A DNA stretch of 31,744 nt from JAOADN01 sp046155885 (lineage in GTDB: Bacteria > Pseudomonadota > Alphaproteobacteria > Rhodobacterales > Rhodobacteraceae): contig JBJXFU010000068.1 in NCBI GenBank assembly GCA_046155885.1, positions 1 to 31,744 on the forward strand, read 5' to 3'. Made by a program: the position numbers and the translations under genes. The notes under the pieces are model-generated. The model made no database searches. It saw only the letters and a list, made by a program, of their open reading frames with translations, and had not been told where the DNA came from. Positions 1-9,857 of the stretch are shown here, one piece after another. Each line of letters starts with the position of its first letter. The stretch's first letter is position 1.

Positions 1-870
1 GATGCCGCGCCGGATGTCACGGCGCTCGCCCCGGTCGCGCCCGAGGTCAGCCCGGCCGACCCCACGATCGAGACGCCGCCGGTCGAGGTACCGTCGGACA
101 CCGCGCTGGCGGTGATCGCGCCGAAGCCGCGGCCGACCGACGCGCCGCGGATCGCGCCGTCGCCCTCGGACGCGCCCGCGCCGGACGCGGCGCCCGCCGA
201 TCAGGTGGTGGAGGAGACGGCGCCGGTGCCGGACGAGACGGCGGCGCCCGTTCCCGAAGAGGCGCCGGTGGCGCCGGAAGAAGCGACGACCCAGACGCCG
301 GTCGAGAACAATACGGCCCAGGTCACCGAAAGCTCGGCGCCCCTTACCGCGTCGCGGCCGAAGGCGCGGCCCGAGAAACCCGCGCCCGCCGAGGAACCGT
401 CGGCTGCGATGACCGCGGCCGCGGCGCCGGTGGAGGCAGCGGCACCGGACGCGACCGATCAGGCGGCGCTGGATGCGGCGCTGAGCGAGGCGCTGTCGGG
501 AGAGGCGAGCGATGAGCCAGCGCCGGGGACCGGCGTTGCCGCCAGCGGGCCGCCGCTGACCAGCGGCGAGAAGGACGCGATGCGGGTCGCGGTGAAGCAG
601 TGCTGGGTGGTGGACAATGGCGGGCAGATGGCGGACGTCGTGCTGACCGTGGGGTTCGACATGTCGCCCGACGGGCGGGTCGTGGACGGGTCGATCCGTC
701 AGCTGGACGCGACCGGAGGCGACGACACGGCGGTGCGGACGGCCTTCGAGGCGGCGCGGCGGGCGATCCTGCGCTGCCAGAAGCAGGGCTATCCGCTGCC
801 GGCGGAGAAATACGAGCAGTGGAAGCGGACCGAGATCGTGTTCGACCCGGGAAAGATGAGGCTGCGGTGA
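1..870 (+). CDS. tolA: TolA, 3' part (cell envelope integrity protein / TonB-like transducer)
   Basis: The frame is open from the first base of the window and stops with TGA at 868-870, so the 5' end lies outside. The visible 289 residues begin with a long Ala/Pro/Glu-rich, low-complexity stretch of about 180 residues, the periplasm-spanning linker typical of TolA. A compact C-terminal domain of about 100 residues follows, starting near LTSGEKDAMR and containing KQCWVVD, VDGSIRQLDA and FEAARRAILRC. That layout and the following tolB-pal-cpoB genes identify TolA. In this family the protein links the TolQR proton-driven motor to TolB-Pal and helps constrict the outer membrane at division. The two cysteines of the C-terminal domain (QCW and LRC) recur in the next gene. 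The N-terminal membrane anchor cannot be seen. Confidence 0.9.
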   Translation, partial: DAAPDVTALAPVAPEVSPADPTIETPPVEVPSDTALAVIAPKPRPTDAPRIAPSPSDAPAPDAAPADQVVEETAPVPDETAAPVPEEAPVAPEEATTQTPVENNTAQVTESSAPLTASRPKARPEKPAPAEEPSAAMTAAAAPVEAAAPDATDQAALDAALSEALSGEASDEPAPGTGVAASGPPLTSGEKDAMRVAVKQCWVVDNGGQMADVVLTVGFDMSPDGRVVDGSIRQLDATGGDDTAVRTAFEAARRAILRCQKQGYPLPAEKYEQWKRTEIVFDPGKMRLR

Positions 871-1009
871 GGGGGCGGGTTTGTCAGAATGGCCCCGGTG
901 CCGACCTCCCGGGTGCCTTGAGGACCTGCGTGCGGGTGGGGCGACGGGTGTTTGGCCGGGACGCAGTTCGAAGCGGGAAGCGTGACGGCCGGGGTGATTG
1001 GGAGAAGCC

Positions 1010-1277
1010 GAACCTCCAGGGGAGGTTCGGCGCCACTCATGCGGAAACGGCGCCACTTCACCGCATACCCGCGCGCGATCCGAGGGCGGCGCGCGACCGC
1101 CGGGCGGAAGCGAAGCGCCCGCCCCCCGGGGCGCCCTTGAGGGGCGGTCGGGCGCTGCCCGCCCGCAGCGCGACCGGGCTGCCCAGGCAGGACCGTCGGC
1201 CTGTGGCAGGGTCGATGGACCCTGCCAGTCGGGGCGGGGCAATGGTCAATCTCGTGTATTCGTTGGTCCTCCGTCTC
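1010..1277. repeat. Structured intergenic element, copy A
   Basis: The stretch between tolA and the next gene (871-1241) is non-coding and full of inverted repeats. CCGAACCTCC (1008-1017) pairs with GGAGGTTCGG (1021-1030). The 10-mer CGGCGCCACT occurs twice (1028-1037 and 1048-1057). CGACCGCC (1094-1101) pairs with GGCGGTCG (1143-1150). TGGCAGGGTC (1204-1213) pairs with GACCCTGCCA (1218-1227) around a GATG loop, followed by TCGGGGC. The start block, the GATG hairpin and the end block TCCGTCTC (1270-1277) align in the same order with 14679-14894. The far end overlaps the first codons assigned to the TolA-like gene. The strand is unknown. It could be a palindromic repeat family or a structured RNA or leader. 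Confidence 0.55.
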
Positions 1278-1769
1278 ATGGCGGGGCGATCATCGGAAAG
1301 AAAGTACCCTTGCGTCGTCGCCGGGCAGACAGGCTGCGCCAATCGCGGCACTGCAATTCTTCGATTCATCGCCGCGCTGGCCCACTGCGCGGCATTTCCG
1401 GCATCTGCCGAGTCGATACTGCCGGTTCCGTTATCGGTTCCGGCCTCGGTCCTTGGGCGGTTGAGCGAGGCCGAGGCCGAACGGTTCCGGGCAGGAGTCG
1501 CGGCGTGCTGGAATGTCGGCGCGCTGAGCGACCCGGCACGGCAAGCTATCGTCGAGGTAGAGCTGGACCTGACGCCGGAGGCGAAGCCGGTAGGAGAGAC
1601 CATCCGGCTGGTTCGGCCTTTGAACCCCGCTCAGGCCCATTCGCAGGCCTTCGAGGCCGCGCGCCGGGCGATCCTGCGCTGCGCCGGCGATGGCCATCCG
1701 CTTCCCCGCGAAGACTACGCGCTGTGGCGGTCGATGATCCTGACCTTCGACGCGCGGAGGATGCGCTGA
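1242..1769 (+). CDS. TolA C-terminal-domain paralogue, small exported protein
   Basis: This frame encodes about 175 residues. The last 100 closely resemble the C-terminal domain of the upstream TolA: both share FEAARRAILRC, a CW pair (ACWNVG here), a GHPLP/GYPLP turn, and a final IxxTFDxxxMR-type strand. There is no proline/alanine linker and no strong membrane anchor. Instead a hydrophobic run (AILRFIAALAHCAAFPASA) looks like a signal peptide ending near ASAES. The start is uncertain. ATG 1242 follows a G-rich stretch but lies in repeat element A; ATG 1278 is just past that element but lacks a clear ribosome site. The stop overlaps ATG 1769, an alternative tolB start, suggesting coupling. 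I infer a periplasmic TolA-domain protein; its function is unknown. Confidence 0.7.
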   Translation: MVNLVYSLVLRLMAGRSSERKYPCVVAGQTGCANRGTAILRFIAALAHCAAFPASAESILPVPLSVPASVLGRLSEAEAERFRAGVAACWNVGALSDPARQAIVEVELDLTPEAKPVGETIRLVRPLNPAQAHSQAFEAARRAILRCAGDGHPLPREDYALWRSMILTFDARRMR

Positions 1770-1831
1770 TGCCTCCTCGCCCACCCATGCCCGCCCCCAT
1801 GCCCGACCGGACACCGATGAGGACCCCCGCC

Positions 1832-3163
1832 ATGCTCCGCACCCTTGCCCCTGCCGCCGCGCTGGCCGTCGCGCTGGCGGGTTTCGCCGCCCCGCCCGCT
1901 GCGGCCCAGCAGGGCCCGCTGCGGATCGTCATCGAGGAAGGCGTGATCGAACCGATCCCCTTCGCCGCTCCCGTCTTCGTCGCCGAAACGGCCGATGCCG
2001 GCCAGGCGGCGGCGGATATCACGCGGGTGATCGCGGCGGACCTCGCCGGGACCGGCCTTCTGCGCGAAATCCCGCCCGACGCCTTCATCAGCGGCGTCAC
2101 CAGCTTCGACCAGCCCGTGGCCTATGCCGACTGGAAGGCGATCAACGCGCAGGCGCTGGTCACCGGGGCGGTCGGCATGACCGGCGGGCGGATGGTGGTG
2201 AAGTTCCGCCTTTACGACATCTTCTCGGGCCAGCCGCTTGGCGACGGGTTGCAGTTCCAGGGCGCCCCCGGCGACTGGCGGCGGATCGCGCACAAGGCTT
2301 CCGACCAGATCTACGGCCGGATCACCGGCGAAGGGGGGTACTTCGACAGCCAGGTCGTCTTCGTCGCCGAAAGCGGGCCGAAGGACGCGCGGCTGAAGGC
2401 GCTGGCGATCATGGACCAGGACGGCGCCGCCTTGCGCTATCTGACCGACACCTCGACCATCGTGCTGGCCCCGCGCTTTTCGCCCGACGGGGCGCGCGTC
2501 TTGTTCACCAGCTACGAGACCGGCCAGCCGCGGATCAAGCTGATGGACCTGGGCTCGGGCGCCTCGCAGGCGCTGGCCGACATCCAGGGCACGATGACCT
2601 TCGCGCCGCGCTTTTCGCCCGATGGCGGCACGGTGGTGTTCTCTCTGGCGCAGGACGGGAACACCGACATTTTCGCCATGCCGATCAGCGGCGGGCAGAT
2701 GACCCGGCTGACCGATGCGCCGTCGATCGAGACCTCGCCCTCGTTCTCGCCCGACGGCGCGCAGATCGCCTTCGAAAGCGACCGGTCCGGCACCCAGCAG
2801 CTTTACCTGATGCCCACCGGCGGCGGCGAGCCCGTGCGGATCAGCTTCGGCGAAGGGCGCTATTCCACCCCGGTCTGGAGCCCGCGCGGCGACTACATCG
2901 CCTTCACCAAGCAGAACGCGGGCCGCTTCCACATCGGGGTGATGCGCACCGACGGCAGCGAAGAGCGGCTGTTGACCGCGAGCTTCCTCGACGAAGGCCC
3001 GACCTGGGCGCCGAACGGCCGCGTCATCATGTTCACCCGCGAAACGGCCGGCGCGCAGGGTCAGGCGCAGATGTATTCGGTCGACATCTCGGGGCGGAAC
3101 CTGCGCGCCGTGCCGACCGAAACGGCGGCATCGAGCCCGTCCTGGGGGCCGCTCCGGCCCTGA
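1832..3163 (+). CDS. tolB: TolB, Tol-Pal periplasmic beta-propeller protein
   Basis: The product is 443 residues from this start, close to the usual 430-450. It has a clear Sec signal peptide (MLRTLAPAAALAVALAGFAA, cut after AAA before QQ), an N-terminal alpha/beta domain (about 30-160), and a six-bladed propeller with repeated blade motifs such as RFSPDG, SFSPDG, WSPRG and WAPNG. TolB binds Pal, and in the family its N-terminus also binds the TolA C-terminal domain. GAGGA at 1819-1823 lies 8 bases before ATG 1832. In-frame ATGs at 1769 (overlapping the previous stop, with GGAGG upstream) and 1817 would add a proline-rich leader that fits a signal peptide poorly. Pal and CpoB follow on the same strand. 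Confidence 0.95.
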   Translation: MLRTLAPAAALAVALAGFAAPPAAAQQGPLRIVIEEGVIEPIPFAAPVFVAETADAGQAAADITRVIAADLAGTGLLREIPPDAFISGVTSFDQPVAYADWKAINAQALVTGAVGMTGGRMVVKFRLYDIFSGQPLGDGLQFQGAPGDWRRIAHKASDQIYGRITGEGGYFDSQVVFVAESGPKDARLKALAIMDQDGAALRYLTDTSTIVLAPRFSPDGARVLFTSYETGQPRIKLMDLGSGASQALADIQGTMTFAPRFSPDGGTVVFSLAQDGNTDIFAMPISGGQMTRLTDAPSIETSPSFSPDGAQIAFESDRSGTQQLYLMPTGGGEPVRISFGEGRYSTPVWSPRGDYIAFTKQNAGRFHIGVMRTDGSEERLLTASFLDEGPTWAPNGRVIMFTRETAGAQGQAQMYSVDISGRNLRAVPTETAASSPSWGPLRP

Positions 3164-3254
3164 GGCGGAAGGGTCTCCGGTGGCGTTTTCAAGACCCGGC
3201 GGGGGTGATATGGTGCCGCCATCGAGCAATGAACAAACAAAGGCGGTAGAACCG

Positions 3255-3764
3255 ATGCTGAGACTTCCGACGATCGTGATCCTGGCGGGCGCGCTGGCGC
3301 TTGCGGCCTGCAACAACCCCGACCGTTACGGCGCCGGCGGCGCCGGGGGGGCGGGCGGCATCGGGGTGGGGGCGCTGGGCGACCCGAACGACCCGAACTC
3401 GCCGGCCTACTTCGCCCAGACCATCGGCGACACGGTGCGCTTCGACGTGGACCAGCACACGATCCGCGCCGAGGCCCAGCCGGTGCTGACGCAGCAGGCG
3501 GTGTGGCTGAACCAGCACCCAACCTATGTCGCGACCATCGAGGGCCATGCCGACGAACAGGGCACCGAGGCCTACAACATGGCGCTGAGCGACCGCCGGG
3601 CCAATGAGGTGAAGCGGTTCCTGGTGTCGCAGGGTGTGGCCGATACGCGCCTGAAGACCATCCCCTATGGCAAGCTGCGCCCGCTCGCGATCTGTTCGGA
3701 CGAGGCCTGTTACGCGCAGAACCGCCGCGCCGTGACGGTGGTTTCCGTCGGCGCGGGCAGCTGA
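3255..3764 (+). CDS. pal: Pal, peptidoglycan-associated lipoprotein
   Basis: The product is 169 residues. A type II signal peptide ends in the lipobox LAAC, so Cys19 should be lipidated and the protein anchored in the outer membrane. A short Gly-rich linker follows, then an OmpA-like domain (about 55-165) with VRFDVDQHTIR, EGHADEQGTEAYNMALSDRRA and a NRRAVTV ending. The Asp and Arg of the GHADE and DRRA motifs are the family's diaminopimelate-binding residues. Pal ties the outer membrane to peptidoglycan and is the TolB partner. ATG 3255 is preferred over earlier in-frame starts because it places the lipobox correctly, with AAAGGCGG just upstream. The gene is 91 bases after tolB and 22 before cpoB. 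Confidence 0.96.
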   Translation: MLRLPTIVILAGALALAACNNPDRYGAGGAGGAGGIGVGALGDPNDPNSPAYFAQTIGDTVRFDVDQHTIRAEAQPVLTQQAVWLNQHPTYVATIEGHADEQGTEAYNMALSDRRANEVKRFLVSQGVADTRLKTIPYGKLRPLAICSDEACYAQNRRAVTVVSVGAGS

Positions 3765-3786
3765 TCCGGGGCGCGCGGGGGGTGGC

Positions 3787-4638
3787 ATGATGCGCAAGAC
3801 GCTGTTCGCGTCGCTTCTCGGGGCGGCGCTGGCTGTCCCGGGGTTCGCCCAGGACCGGGGCGAGACGGTCGCGTCGGTCCGCACCGACCTGTCGGCGCTG
3901 GCCGCGACGATCAACGGGCTGCGCGCCGAACTGGATGCGGGCGGGACGCAGGCGATCCAGGCGGCCGGCGGCGCCAGCGCGCTTGACCGGCTGGCGGCGA
4001 TGGAGGCGGAACTGGCGCGCCTGACCAAGGCCGCAGAGGCGGCGCAGAACCGCATCGACAAGGTGGTCGCCGACGGGACGAACCGGATCGGCGACCTGGA
4101 GTTCCGGGTCTGCGAGATCGAGGAGGGCTGCGACACCTCCAACCTTCCGATCACCGCCTCGCTGGGCGGCGAAGCGCCGAAAGCGGCGGGAGGCGGCACG
4201 GAGGGCGGCACCGCTGCTGGCGGCGCCTCCGGCGGCACGGCCGCGCCGGAGCTGGCGGTAAACGAACAGGCGGACTTCGACCGCGCCAAGGCGGCGCTCG
4301 ACGCGGGCGACTGGCAGGGGGCGGCGGACCAGTTCGCGCGCTTCGCCCAGACCTATACCGGGGGGCCGCTTGCGGGCGACGCGGCCTTTTACCGGGGCGA
4401 GGCGCTTTCGAACCTCGGGCAGACGGCGGAAGCGGCGCGGGCCTATCTGGACGCCTTCTCGGGCCGGCCGGACGGGCCGCGCGCGGCGGTGTCCCTGCTC
4501 CGCCTCGGCACCTCGCTTGGCCAGCTCGGGCAGGCGCAGGAGGCCTGCGTGACGCTGGCCGAGGTCGGCCGCCGTTTCCCATCGGCGCCGGAAGTGGCCG
4601 AGGCCGGGGCGGCGATGCAGGGGCTGGGGTGCAGCTGA
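3787..4638 (+). CDS. cpoB: CpoB (YbgF), Tol-Pal system coordinator
   Basis: This is a 283-residue periplasmic protein. A signal peptide (MMRKTLFASLLGAALAVPGF, cut near FA-QD) precedes a predicted coiled coil (about 28-95, heptad-like leucines and alanines such as LAAMEAELARLTKAAEAAQNRI). A Gly/Ala-rich linker (about 128-155) leads to three TPR-like repeats (about 160-280, for example FDRAKAALDAGDWQGAADQFARFAQTY in part). This is the CpoB architecture: in the family the coiled coil trimerises and the TPR part contacts TolA and links Tol-Pal to peptidoglycan synthesis. It is the last tol-pal gene. Its final codons overlap the GTG start of tilS by 10 bases, which implies co-transcription. Confidence 0.93.
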   Translation: MMRKTLFASLLGAALAVPGFAQDRGETVASVRTDLSALAATINGLRAELDAGGTQAIQAAGGASALDRLAAMEAELARLTKAAEAAQNRIDKVVADGTNRIGDLEFRVCEIEEGCDTSNLPITASLGGEAPKAAGGGTEGGTAAGGASGGTAAPELAVNEQADFDRAKAALDAGDWQGAADQFARFAQTYTGGPLAGDAAFYRGEALSNLGQTAEAARAYLDAFSGRPDGPRAAVSLLRLGTSLGQLGQAQEACVTLAEVGRRFPSAPEVAEAGAAMQGLGCS

Positions 4639-5888
4639 GCACGGAGGATCCGGGCGGCCCGCTGGCGGCGACGGTCCGGGACTTTTTCGCGCCGGGGCAG
4701 GGTGACTGCCTCGGCGCCGCTGTTTCCGGGGGCGGGGATTCGACGGCGCTACTCCTGTTGCTTGCGGACTGGGCGAAGGATGGCGGGCCTGCGCTGGCAA
4801 CGGTGACGGTCGATCACGGGCTGAGGCCGGAGGCGGCGGACGAGGCGCGGGCGGTCGGGCGGCTGGCGGCGCGGCTTGGGGTTTCCCACGAGGTGCTGCG
4901 CTGGGAGGACCGGGCAGGTACCGGCAACCGGACCGACCGGGCGCGGCGGGCGCGTTACGGGCTGATCGCGGCCTGGGCGGCGCGGCGCGGGATCGGCACG
5001 GTGGCGCTGGGCCATACGATGAACGATCAGGCCGAGACGGTGCTGATGCGGCTGGCGCGCGGGTCGGGGGTGGACGGGCTGTCGGGAATGGCTGCCCGGC
5101 GCGTGGTCGAGGGGGTGGCGTTCGTCCGGCCGCTCTTGGGGGTTTCGCGGGCGGCGCTGCGGGACTTCCTGATGGCGCGGGGCGAGGGCTGGTCCGAGGA
5201 CCCGACGAACGAAGACGAGGCTTTCGACCGGGTGAAGGCGCGCCGCGCGCTGGCGGCGCTTTCGGCGCTGGGGCTGACGGCGGAGGGTCTGGTCGCGACG
5301 GCGGGCTGGATGGCGCGGGCGCGCGAAGTGCTGGACGACACAGTGCGTGATCTGGTGGCGCGGGCGGGGCGGATCGAGGCGGGGGATCTGGTGGTGGGTC
5401 TGCCGGCGCTGTCCTCCGCGCGCGCGGAAACGCGGCTAAGGCTGGTCGCCGAGGGCCTGCGCTGGGTGACGGGCGCGCCTTACCGCCCGAGGGAAGAGGC
5501 GCTGCGGCGGGCGTTGGGGGTGCTGGGGGAAGGGCGGCGGACGCTGCATGGCGCGGTGATGACGGTCGCGCAGGGCGAACTCAGGATCACGCGTGAGGCG
5601 GCGGCGGTGGCGGGGCTGTCCGCCGTGCCGGGCGCGCTTTGGGATGGACGCTGGCGGGTGGAAGGGCCGTTCGAGCCGGGCGACCGGATCGGGGCGGTGG
5701 GCGAGGCGGGTCTTGCGGATTGCCCGGGCTGGCGGAAGGCCGGGCTGCCGCGCCTGTCGCTGCTCGCCACGCCCGGGGTCTGGCGGGGCGGGGGACTGAT
5801 CGCCGCGCCGGTCGCCGGGATGGGGGAGGGCTGGCGGGCATGGATCGCGCCGGAGAGGGCCTGGCTGCCTGGTCCGCGCGACGGGTGA
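4629..5888 (+). CDS. tilS: tRNA(Ile)-lysidine synthetase TilS
   Basis: The product is 419 residues, near the usual length. The N-terminal nucleotide-binding domain carries the PP-loop motif SGGGDS (residues 33-38), then TVDHGLRPEA and LGHTMNDQAETVLMRLARGSG, all hallmarks of TilS. The enzyme uses ATP and lysine to convert the wobble cytidine of the CAU-anticodon tRNA-Ile to lysidine, so AUA is read as isoleucine. The start is GTG 4629 inside the end of cpoB. It is preferred because it gives a full N-terminus and no ATG lies before the PP-loop in this frame. TilS and FtsH are frequent neighbours in bacteria, as here. Confidence 0.95.
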   Translation: MQLSTEDPGGPLAATVRDFFAPGQGDCLGAAVSGGGDSTALLLLLADWAKDGGPALATVTVDHGLRPEAADEARAVGRLAARLGVSHEVLRWEDRAGTGNRTDRARRARYGLIAAWAARRGIGTVALGHTMNDQAETVLMRLARGSGVDGLSGMAARRVVEGVAFVRPLLGVSRAALRDFLMARGEGWSEDPTNEDEAFDRVKARRALAALSALGLTAEGLVATAGWMARAREVLDDTVRDLVARAGRIEAGDLVVGLPALSSARAETRLRLVAEGLRWVTGAPYRPREEALRRALGVLGEGRRTLHGAVMTVAQGELRITREAAAVAGLSAVPGALWDGRWRVEGPFEPGDRIGAVGEAGLADCPGWRKAGLPRLSLLATPGVWRGGGLIAAPVAGMGEGWRAWIAPERAWLPGPRDG

Positions 5889-6281
5889 ATTCACGTCTTG
5901 GTGCGCGGCGGACCTTCGCCGGGCGCCCGATCCCGCGACGGGCAGCGGTGGCGGTCACGCACACGCCCGGCGCGGCCGCCCGCGCATTCCGGATACGGCG
6001 CGCGGTGGGCGGAATCGCCCACCTTGACGGGGTAAAGACCCGTCAACACAGGTGAAAACCTCACGAAGGCGCACCTGCACCCCCTTGCGATTGCAGGGGC
6101 GTCAACTTGTCCGGGCGCGGGGCGTTCTCTCAAGGGGTCGGCCCGCCCCGTTCCGGCCGGCGCGCGCCCGCCACGCCGGGCCTGAAAAGAGGGGCCTACA
6201 TTGAACCTTGGCGGGTTATGTCTATGTTGAGCGGAAAGTGCCTGCGGCGCGTCCGGCGGGCCGGTCTTGGAGTAGGAATCC
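5889..6281. other. Hairpin-rich intergenic region upstream of ftsH
   Basis: This 393-base gap between tilS and ftsH has no convincing gene. Its middle carries consecutive hairpins. GGTGGGCG (6004-6011) pairs with CGCCCACC (6016-6023) around GAAT. Directly after it, TTGACGGG (6024-6031) pairs with CCCGTCAA (6039-6046). A third, imperfect stem follows: CCCCTTGC near 6081 with GCAGGGG. None is followed by a T-run. They may end the tol-tilS transcript, form part of a long ftsH leader, or be repeat-family copies. The 3' 80 bases are less GC-rich and hold a promoter candidate. Confidence 0.6.
6201..6228 (+). promoter_or_regulatory. Candidate ftsH promoter
   Basis: TTGAAC (6201-6206) and TATGTT (6223-6228) are separated by 16 bases and lie about 55 bases before the ftsH start, in a local drop in GC content. 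The spacing suits a sigma-70-like promoter. The TTGAAC box also resembles the -35 of heat-shock promoters, and ftsH is heat-inducible in many bacteria. This is pattern matching only. Confidence 0.3.
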
Positions 6282-8195
<1,914 letters not shown>

Positions 8196-8282
8196 CGGGC
8201 TGCCACCTCGATCACCTTGGCGCGGGCGGGGGGAGGCGGTCGCCGCTTTCGCGGGGATGGCGGGTTCGCGGGGGCGGGGGAC

Positions 8283-9071
8283 TTGACCGCTGCGGGACAG
8301 GACTGGGACCCGGCGGCCTATTGCCGGTTCGGCGACCTGCGGCTGCGGCCGGCGCTGGACCTCCTGGCGCGGGTGGGCGATCTGCCCGGGGGCGGGATCG
8401 CCGATCTGGGCTGCGGCAGCGGCGCCGTCGGGCCGGTGCTGAGGGCGCGGTGGCCGGACGGGGCCCTGACCGGCATCGACACTTCGCCCGCGATGCTGGA
8501 GGCGGCGAAAGGTGCGGGAACCTATGACCGGCTGGACGCAGGCGACGCGGCCGCCTGGGTGCCGCGCGAGCCCGTCGCGCTGATCTTCTCGAACGCGGCG
8601 CTGCACTGGCTGGCAGACCATGCCGGGCTGATGCCACGCCTGGCGGGCCTGATCGCGCCCGGGGGCTGGCTGGCCGTGCAGATGCCCCGCCAATACGGCG
8701 CGCCTTCGCACCGATTCCTGCGCGACATCGCGGCGGACATGTTCCCCGGCCGGTTCGGCGACGGCAGCGCCGCTCCCCCGGTAGCCGCGCCTGCCGACTG
8801 CCACCGGATGCTTTCGCCACTGGGTGAGCCGGATGTCTGGGAGACGGACTACATCCAGCGGCTTGGTCCGGTGCCGGACAAACACCCCGTGCGCGCCTTC
8901 ACCGAGGCGACGGCAATGCGGCCCTTTCTTGACCGGATGGACCCCGAGGAACGCCCGGCCTTCACCGCCCGTTACGAGGCGGCGCTTGCGTCGGCCTTTC
9001 CGGAGGAAGGCGACGGGTCGGTTCTCTTCCCCTTCCGGCGGCTCTTCTTTACGCTCAGGGTTCCGGGCTGA
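8283..9071 (+). CDS. tam: Trans-aconitate 2-methyltransferase-like SAM methyltransferase
   Basis: A 262-residue class I SAM-dependent methyltransferase. Motif I is ADLGCGSG (about 40-47), followed by GIDTSPAML, the acidic loop after strand 2. FSNAALHWLADH, GGWLAVQMP and the FPFRRLFF ending match the Tam family of E. coli along its whole length. Tam methylates trans-aconitate, which forms spontaneously from cis-aconitate and inhibits aconitase. The related BioC and juvenile-hormone-type enzymes are less similar in these motifs. The start is unsure: TTG 8283 follows GCGGGGGA and gives the expected N-terminus (QDWDPAAYCRFGDLR). A TTG at 8217 would add a low-complexity Gly/Arg stretch, and I see no in-frame ATG. 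Confidence 0.82.
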   Translation: MTAAGQDWDPAAYCRFGDLRLRPALDLLARVGDLPGGGIADLGCGSGAVGPVLRARWPDGALTGIDTSPAMLEAAKGAGTYDRLDAGDAAAWVPREPVALIFSNAALHWLADHAGLMPRLAGLIAPGGWLAVQMPRQYGAPSHRFLRDIAADMFPGRFGDGSAAPPVAAPADCHRMLSPLGEPDVWETDYIQRLGPVPDKHPVRAFTEATAMRPFLDRMDPEERPAFTARYEAALASAFPEEGDGSVLFPFRRLFFTLRVPG

Positions 9072-9112
9072 GGGCCTTTCGCCCCGGCCGGCCCGCGAGT
9101 GACGGAGACGCC

Positions 9113-9721
9113 ATGCCCGCCCTGCTTCCGACCGCCATCACCGGCACCATCGTCTGGCTCGGCCGGGTCGCGGACCGCGACACGGCGCTGGCCTCGGCCG
9201 CAGTGACGGAGCTGCGCCTTACCTTCGCCGGGCCGGAGGGCGAGGCGCATGGCGGGCTGACGCGGCCATCGGACAGCCGGGTGACGGCGCAGTATCCGGA
9301 AGGCACGGAGGTCAGGAACGTCAGGCAGCTTTCGATCCTGTCGGCCGAAGAGCTTGACGAGACCGCCGCGCGGATGGGCCTTGCCGCGCTCGATCCGGGT
9401 CTGGTGGGGGCGACGATGCTGGTGCGGGGCATTCCCGACTTCAGCCACCTGCCGCCTTCGTCGCGGCTGCAGGCCGGGGGCGGCGCGACGCTGGTGATCG
9501 ACATGCAGAACCGGCCCTGCATGCTGGCGGGCCGGTCGGTCGGGGCGCACCATCCGGGATACGGGCCGAAGTTCAAGCCCGCCGCCGAGGGCAGGCGGGG
9601 CGTGACGGCCTGGGTGGAGCGGGAAGGGACGGTTCGGGTGGGCGAAGCGGTGCGCCTGCATATCCCTGACCAGCGGGTCTGGGCGCCCCTGTCGGCGCAT
9701 CTTGAGGACGGACGCGGCTGA
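9113..9721 (+). CDS. MOSC domain-containing protein
   Basis: A 202-residue protein with the features of a stand-alone MOSC domain: EAHGGLTR (about 44-51), a VRQLSILSAEEL segment (about 70-81), LVGATMLVRGI, and the conserved cysteine in MQNRPCMLAG (Cys136). MOSC domains occur in molybdenum cofactor sulfurases and in the YiiM and YuaD proteins, where the cysteine handles sulfur or binds molybdopterin. The specific reaction cannot be read from sequence. ATG 9113 is 41 bases after the tam-like gene. A purine-rich GACGGAGACG precedes it. It is probably co-transcribed with that gene, though a functional link is not evident. Confidence 0.85.
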   Translation: MPALLPTAITGTIVWLGRVADRDTALASAAVTELRLTFAGPEGEAHGGLTRPSDSRVTAQYPEGTEVRNVRQLSILSAEELDETAARMGLAALDPGLVGATMLVRGIPDFSHLPPSSRLQAGGGATLVIDMQNRPCMLAGRSVGAHHPGYGPKFKPAAEGRRGVTAWVEREGTVRVGEAVRLHIPDQRVWAPLSAHLEDGRG

Positions 9722-9857
9722 GGCCTTCGCGCGCGCTGCGTTGGATTGGCGAATCCGACCGGGAATTGTCGGAAACGGTCACCTCCCGGCCCGCGCGGCC
9801 AAGTATCACCGGGACGAACACGAACCGGGCCGCCGCGCCCCGAGGGAGACCCCTGAC

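Noticed and set aside
1008..1241. Retron-type non-coding RNA
   Set aside because: The region is strongly structured but no reverse transcriptase lies nearby in the window.
871..1241. Several short open frames in the tolA-tolB gap
   Set aside because: They overlap inverted repeats, have no ribosome sites and encode Arg/Gly-rich peptides.
1715..3316. Long open frame antisense to tolB (over 500 codons)
   Set aside because: It is the mirror of third-position GC bias in a clear tolB gene; the peptide is Arg/Gly/His-rich and without recognisable motifs.
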